This document shows, piece by piece, positions 59,740-64,000 of a stretch of 64,000 bases of DNA. Position 1 is the first letter of the stretch, and each line of letters begins with the position of its first letter. The DNA lies in NCBI GenBank assembly GCA_014526335.1, contig JACTAT010000016.1:6069346-6133345 (forward strand). The letters are read 5' to 3'. Origin of the DNA: Chrysaora quinquecirrha. Lineage: Eukaryota > Cnidaria > Scyphozoa > Semaeostomeae > Pelagiidae. A program made the position numbers and the translations under genes. A model generated the notes under the pieces. That model searched no databases. It was not told where the DNA came from and saw only the letters and a program-made list of their open reading frames with translations.

Positions 59740-60190
59740 TAAATTTAATATAAGAGCATAAAAAACAGCTAATACAAACCAACTCTAAAAGCAAAAACAA
59801 AAGAAGTTAAGTCTACAATTACTAACAATAAAACTAATATTTATCATATCATAAAACTACAAAACTGATTGTACAAGGGTACCTAATTAACAAAATTGAT
59901 ATAGCCAATTGTGAAGTGTAGAAAGAGATAACACGTTGAAAACTATATACAAAACCTCATGAAATATTTACAAAACATCTAACTAAGAATAACATCGTAA
60001 TAATCGTGAATGAACATGAACGTTAACGTGAGAGCGAACGTAGAAAGCGAACAAAAGCGAATAAAAGCGAATAAATCTAAAAGCTAAGCTACACAAATAT
60101 AAGGAAACAGGAAAACGTGACTAGTGTCCAGACTACTAAGATTACTAGGATCCAGACCTCCGTACTTGTCATACTGGGGGCCGGGGAATA
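59740..60190 (-). mobile_element. Probable 3' LTR / 3' end of the BEL/Pao element
   Basis: Directly after the end of the BEL reading frame the minus strand reads TTCCCCGGCCCCCAGTATG, the kind of sequence found where BEL/Pao coding regions meet the 3' LTR. No second LTR is in the window to confirm it, and the outer limit near 59740 is a guess. It includes GCGAACAAAAGCGAATAAAA repeats. Confidence 0.4.
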
Positions 60191-60192
60191 AA

Positions 60193-63190
60193 CTAATCCT
60201 GAGCGAAATCGATTAGTTGAGCGTTAATCATGTCCCTAGCAGGGCGTGATGCACGTCTTATAGGGCGAGTTTGAATCGCACTATGTGATGCATCTTCTTC
60301 TGAAACGTCTTCTTCTAATGCTTCAGTACCAATATTAAGTTCTAAAGGATAAAGTTTAATAATAGATCGCGTTGTGTGTCCGTTTGCTGTACGTACAACT
60401 GCGGCTCGACAAAGATTATCCGAACCAGTCAACAATTTAGTAATGATACCAAGAGACCAGCGATGGCGAGGCGTGTCTGTGTCATCGACGAGTACGATGT
60501 CACCTTCTTGGAGCTTACTTGTTGACAGCTTTTTGGTATTGTTTTTATATGCGTGGGTTTCGCGAAGAAGCGACAAATACTCAGAGTTGAATCGCTGAAG
60601 GAAATGGTTATATAACGTCGTGCGATGATGCTGAGCGCGTGTAATCTCGGTTTTATCGCCAAAGTTTTGGTCGTAGTCGACGGAATCGAGGGTTGGATGC
60701 GGTAAAGACGTGACATTGAAACCAAAGAGAAAGTGATTCGGCGTCAGTGGCTGTAGATCCTGAATATCTGAGTTAATAGCCGTAAGAGGGCGATCGTTTA
60801 AAACAGCCTGGATCTCTTTAATAAGCGTGTATAGTTCGACTAGCGTAATGAGTGAGCGGCCAAGAACTTTTTTCAGAACTGACTTGGTTAAACCAATTAA
60901 GCGTTCGTATACACCGCCCCAGTGCGGACTACGGGCTGGAATGTATAAGAAACGAATACGTTTGTGCGTAAAAGCATGCTAGACTGTCGGCGAATCAAAG
61001 TGAGCTAACAGAGCCTGTAGGTCTTGTTCTGCACGTTTGAATGTCTGAGCGTTGTCGGATAGGATAAGTCGTGGGGTCGAGAAGACACTACAATGACGGC
61101 GAATTGCTTGAAGAAACGAGGATGTCTTGAGATCTTCGACTATTTCTAAGTTGATAGCACGCGTTGTGAGACAAGTGAAGAGACAGAGATAGACCTTAAC
61201 ATGATCTCCAGAGCAACTTTTGACAGTGAAATGACCGGTGAAGTCAATGCCAATGTTCGAAGACGTGTCGTAACGAAACTGAGGTAACTCAGGTGACATT
61301 GGAAGTTGATAATGACGGCCTGTAACTTTTTTGCACGTGACGCATTTATTGATGAGACGACGAGTGGCAGAGCGAGCTGATGGAACCCAAAACCGACTAC
61401 GAAGAGCGACAATAGTTCCTCCAACACCAACATGATGCATACGATGATGCCAATCAAGAATGATCAGATTGGTAAGGCGAGAATGGAAAGGAAGCAACAT
61501 GAGTGAAGACTCGAGCGTGAAGCGTCCTTTAGTATGAATGAGACCATCATCACCGAGAAACAAATTTAGCTAACTGACGTACAATTGGTGGAGCAATCGT
61601 CTTGTCGTGTGTACCGTGAGAAGACAGAGATGATACGATTTGCGGGTAGCAGCGCAACTGCTCAGATTTAAGCCATGCGCGTTCCATAGCTTCGATTTCT
61701 GACGTTGCTGGGGGTCCGGTAATCCCCGTGCGATAGCAAAAGCGATAAACATAAACAGAAGTTGCTAAGAGTTTGGAATAGCCATTAAAACGGTTAATGT
61801 CGATAATATTGCAGATACTGATATCTTGCGCAGGCAAATGTTGTTCAGTAACAGCGTTGAGAACAGTGGCAGACGTTGTTTGAGACTTAGGCCATTGCGG
61901 CCAAGATGATTGATTGCAGAGCCATGTAGGCCCATTGTGCCATAAACTGGACGACTTAAGCGAAGCAGCAGAACAACCGCGTGAAACTAGATCAGCAGGA
62001 TTGTCCTGAGAAGGGGTGTGACCCCAAAAGGATGATGCGAATTGGCCATTTATAGCATCGACTTTGTTTTGGACGAATTGCTTGAGTTTGCGTTTTGAAT
62101 CAAGCCAAAATAATGCGATTTCCGAGTCTGTCCAAAGACAAACAGAAACGTTGTGAAAATCTTTCTTTACGATCTTGAGTAGAGTTTCGCAATTTTGAGA
62201 ACCAAGAAACATGGCGCTTAATTCCAACTGCGGAATTGTGAGATGGCTTTTATTGCGAGAGACTAACTTTGATTTCGAACCGATGAGGAAACTGCGCGAT
62301 CCCTGCGTAAGATAAGCGGTGACACCAAGAGCAGATTTGCTGGGATCAGTAAAAACGTTGAGCAAAACTGGCTGAGTTTTGTCAAATTTGATCCAGCGTG
62401 GAAATTTGGAATGCGAAGCAGTGTTCAAATCATTTTCGATTTTCTGTCATTTTGCTGACTTGTTGGGGGGCAAAGGCGGATCCCACCCGAATTTCTCTTC
62501 CGATAATTCGGCAATAAATAGGCGAGTGACCAGCGTAACGGGTGACAGCATACTTAAAGGATCATACAATTTGCTTGCAAAGCTAAGGACTTTGTGAGCT
62601 TTGTGTTCTCAGAAACGATATTTTGAACGGGAAACGAGATAGCATCTGTGGTTGTGTCCCAAGAAAGTCCCAAGATTAAAACGGTTGAAGACTGGGTACC
62701 TGTGTTTTGTTGGTTGACGATGTTGCGCAGCAACTGAAAATTTGTGCACCATTGGCGAAGTTCGAAATTGCATGAGATCGCATGCTTCGTGAAAACAAGG
62801 AAACTGTTTCGGCCTCGCTTTCAACTCCGGAAAGGAGATTGTCTACATGGAGTTTCTCTGAAATATGGACAGCGACGGGAGAACGAAATTGCTCTAAATG
62901 ATGCAATAAAACAGCGCCTAAAGACATAGGGCTACTTGTATGGCCAAAAACGATGGTGGTATAAGTGTAGAAACAACTTCCTTTAGTTGGATGGTTGTCC
63001 TTATACCAAAGAAAACGAACGAATAGGGTAAACGATCTTCCTCGCGTAATTTGATGTGTAAAAAAGCTCGTTATGTCCGAAGGACATATTAAGAGGGTGT
63101 CGTGGAACGCATGTAGGCATAGAAAATAGATAGGTAGGCAGGCATATAGACGCTTTTTCTTGCCAAAACGTAACAAAAGATAAAACCACA
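60193..63190 (-). mobile_element. BEL/Pao LTR retrotransposon pol, decayed and 5'-truncated
   Basis: Domains run in order on the minus strand. Reverse transcriptase at ~63110-62680: FLWYKD, YTTIVFGHTSSPMSLGA, then HVDN where YVDD is expected. Connection region ~62600-62430: SKLYDPLSMLSPVT. RNase H-like region 62428-61560: LNVFTDPSKSALGVTAYL, SHLTIPQLELSAM, LWTDSEIALFWL. Integrase 61563-60820: zinc finger HHRMHHVG...CVTCKK, core GIDFTGHF and LILSDNAQTF, then GGVYERLIGL. C-terminal BEL domain to 60193: WSLGIITKLL, RAAVVRTANG. Lesions: frameshifts near 63030, 62640 and 61560, a TGA near 62444 and a TAG at 60979-60981 in the integrase core. Gag, protease and the 5' LTR are absent. The element is inactive. 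Confidence 0.9.
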
Positions 63191-63297
63191 AATAATAGGC
63201 ATTAAACTTTGAAATCGCCGATAAGTGTTGTCGTTAGTGGGCATAATTAACAAAATGCAATTGCTTGCCAAAAAAATCAATTAGTATAAACTGTTAG
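63191..63297. other. Junction beyond the truncated BEL element
   Basis: No BEL sequence is recognised upstream of about 63110 on the minus strand. A TAGGTAGGCAGGCATATAG stretch at 63132-63150 marks the transition. Confidence 0.4.
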
Positions 63298-63366
63298 TGT
63301 AGCGCAGTGAAATAATGCGCTTGATTATTGGGCTAAGGGTTGTGAGTTCGATCCACTATGCAGGAA
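63298..63366 (+). ncRNA. tRNA-like sequence (pseudo-tRNA or SINE head)
   Basis: TAGCGCAGTGAAATAATGCG resembles a tRNA D-arm/A box and GTGAGTTCGATCCAC a B box with GTTCGATCC, at the right spacing for an internal RNA polymerase III promoter. The T-stem and acceptor stem do not pair well, so it is not a convincing functional tRNA. A tRNA-derived SINE head is more likely. Confidence 0.4.
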
Positions 63367-64000
63367 CATTCTAACATCAAGATTTTCGAAACTAAAAATT
63401 TGACACCATGATTTTCTCGCAAAAATGCCGGCTCGGTCGAGCTTAGAAAAAAAGGTTTGACTATAATATTGCAAAATGTTGCTCGAATCTAATTTGATTT
63501 GATTTTTTGTTTTGAAATATTTTCATAGAATTTGATTGGGTTGTTATTGTCAGAAGTTTCTAGAAGTCGTCTCAGGTATAAGATATTTTCGTGCTGAAGA
63601 GAGGAGGAGATTGTGGCGCAGTAGAAATTGCGGCCAAGTTAAACAGAAGAATTTTTTGCAAAACAGTTTGCGGCTTCGAGAATCATCTGAAAATGAATGA
63701 CTCAAAGTTGGCAATCAAATCTTCTAAGTGCTAGTAATGATCGAATAAAGTCATCTGCATAGTATGCGAATTCTTATGATAGCTTTTGAAGGTTCTAGAA
63801 TTTAATTCATCATTTGAAACGAAGATTACAGGCTTCGGTGCACTGAACGGACTCATTTGTTACATACACAGTTTAACCGATGAGTTCGAATTGATTAGTA
63901 CAGTATACGTAACTACAGAATTTCGATTTTCGATTCAAAGTTTTGGGATTCTTCCAGGAAAGGTTCATCTGATCATCAATGTCATCATTCGCATTATCAT
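63367..64000. other. No gene seen; dispersed repeat piece at 63590-63640
   Basis: GAAGAGAGGAGGAGATTGTGG followed by CGCAGTAGAAATTG matches 46258-46295 loosely. The rest of the interval to the window edge shows nothing I can support. Confidence 0.4.

Noticed and set aside
63298..63366. Functional tRNA gene
   Set aside because: T-stem and acceptor stem mismatches; kept only as a tRNA-like sequence.

Overview
The window is AT-rich eukaryotic DNA from an animal. Genes are split by GT-AG introns. Between them lie satellite arrays, simple-sequence tracts and several layers of DNA transposons and retroelements. The gene content (MACPF plus apple-type protein, a beta-trefoil-like family, an LRMDA-like leucine-rich-repeat gene) together with BEL/Pao, LINE, DIRS-type, hAT, Mutator-like and possibly Penelope-derived sequence suits an aquatic invertebrate. 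A cnidarian is my best guess, but the sequence does not fix the phylum. I see no bacterial or phage features. Almost all other open frames are by-products of repeats.

Layout. 1-4540 is a ~195-bp satellite with a higher-order period near 1.74 kb. 4.5-12 kb is repeat-derived: a LINE 3' end on the minus strand and several small inverted-repeat elements. 12.28-14.71 kb (minus) is gene A, a three-exon beta-trefoil-like protein. 14.8-19 kb holds ATC/GAT repeats, a large palindrome, a purine-rich dispersed element and a DIRS/Crypton-type tyrosine recombinase remnant. 19.9-23.7 kb is a nest of terminal-inverted-repeat elements, one interrupted by a hAT element with a perfect 8-bp target duplication. 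23.93-26.79 kb (plus) is a two-exon, membrane-anchored MACPF protein with two apple-like modules. A small piece of a gene-A relative lies at 29.5 kb (minus). 32.6-34.6 kb is a long-TIR Mutator-like element. 37.6-43.2 kb (plus) is gene B, a diverged and frame-disrupted relative of gene A whose introns carry a 1-kb pentanucleotide array and a 0.9-kb minisatellite. 44.6-46.1 kb is an internally deleted LINE. 51.4-58.0 kb (plus) is an LRMDA-like gene of three exons, with a 517-bp foldback element in its first intron. 59.7-63.2 kb (minus) is a decayed BEL/Pao retrotransposon.

Two results stand out. First, one family of ~380-bp elements with CACG-type ends and TA duplications carries a repeated internal heptamer. 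The heptamer differs between subfamilies (AAGAAAC, AAGAAAG, AAGGAAG, AAGCAAC) but agrees between the ends and the interior of each element, as if each subfamily had its own transposase-binding word. Second, a MACPF gene sits among three copies of a beta-trefoil-like gene family in 31 kb, which may be a local cluster of pore-forming or lectin-type effector genes. Exon boundaries come from splice-site consensus, reading phase and paralogue alignment by eye, with no transcript evidence.
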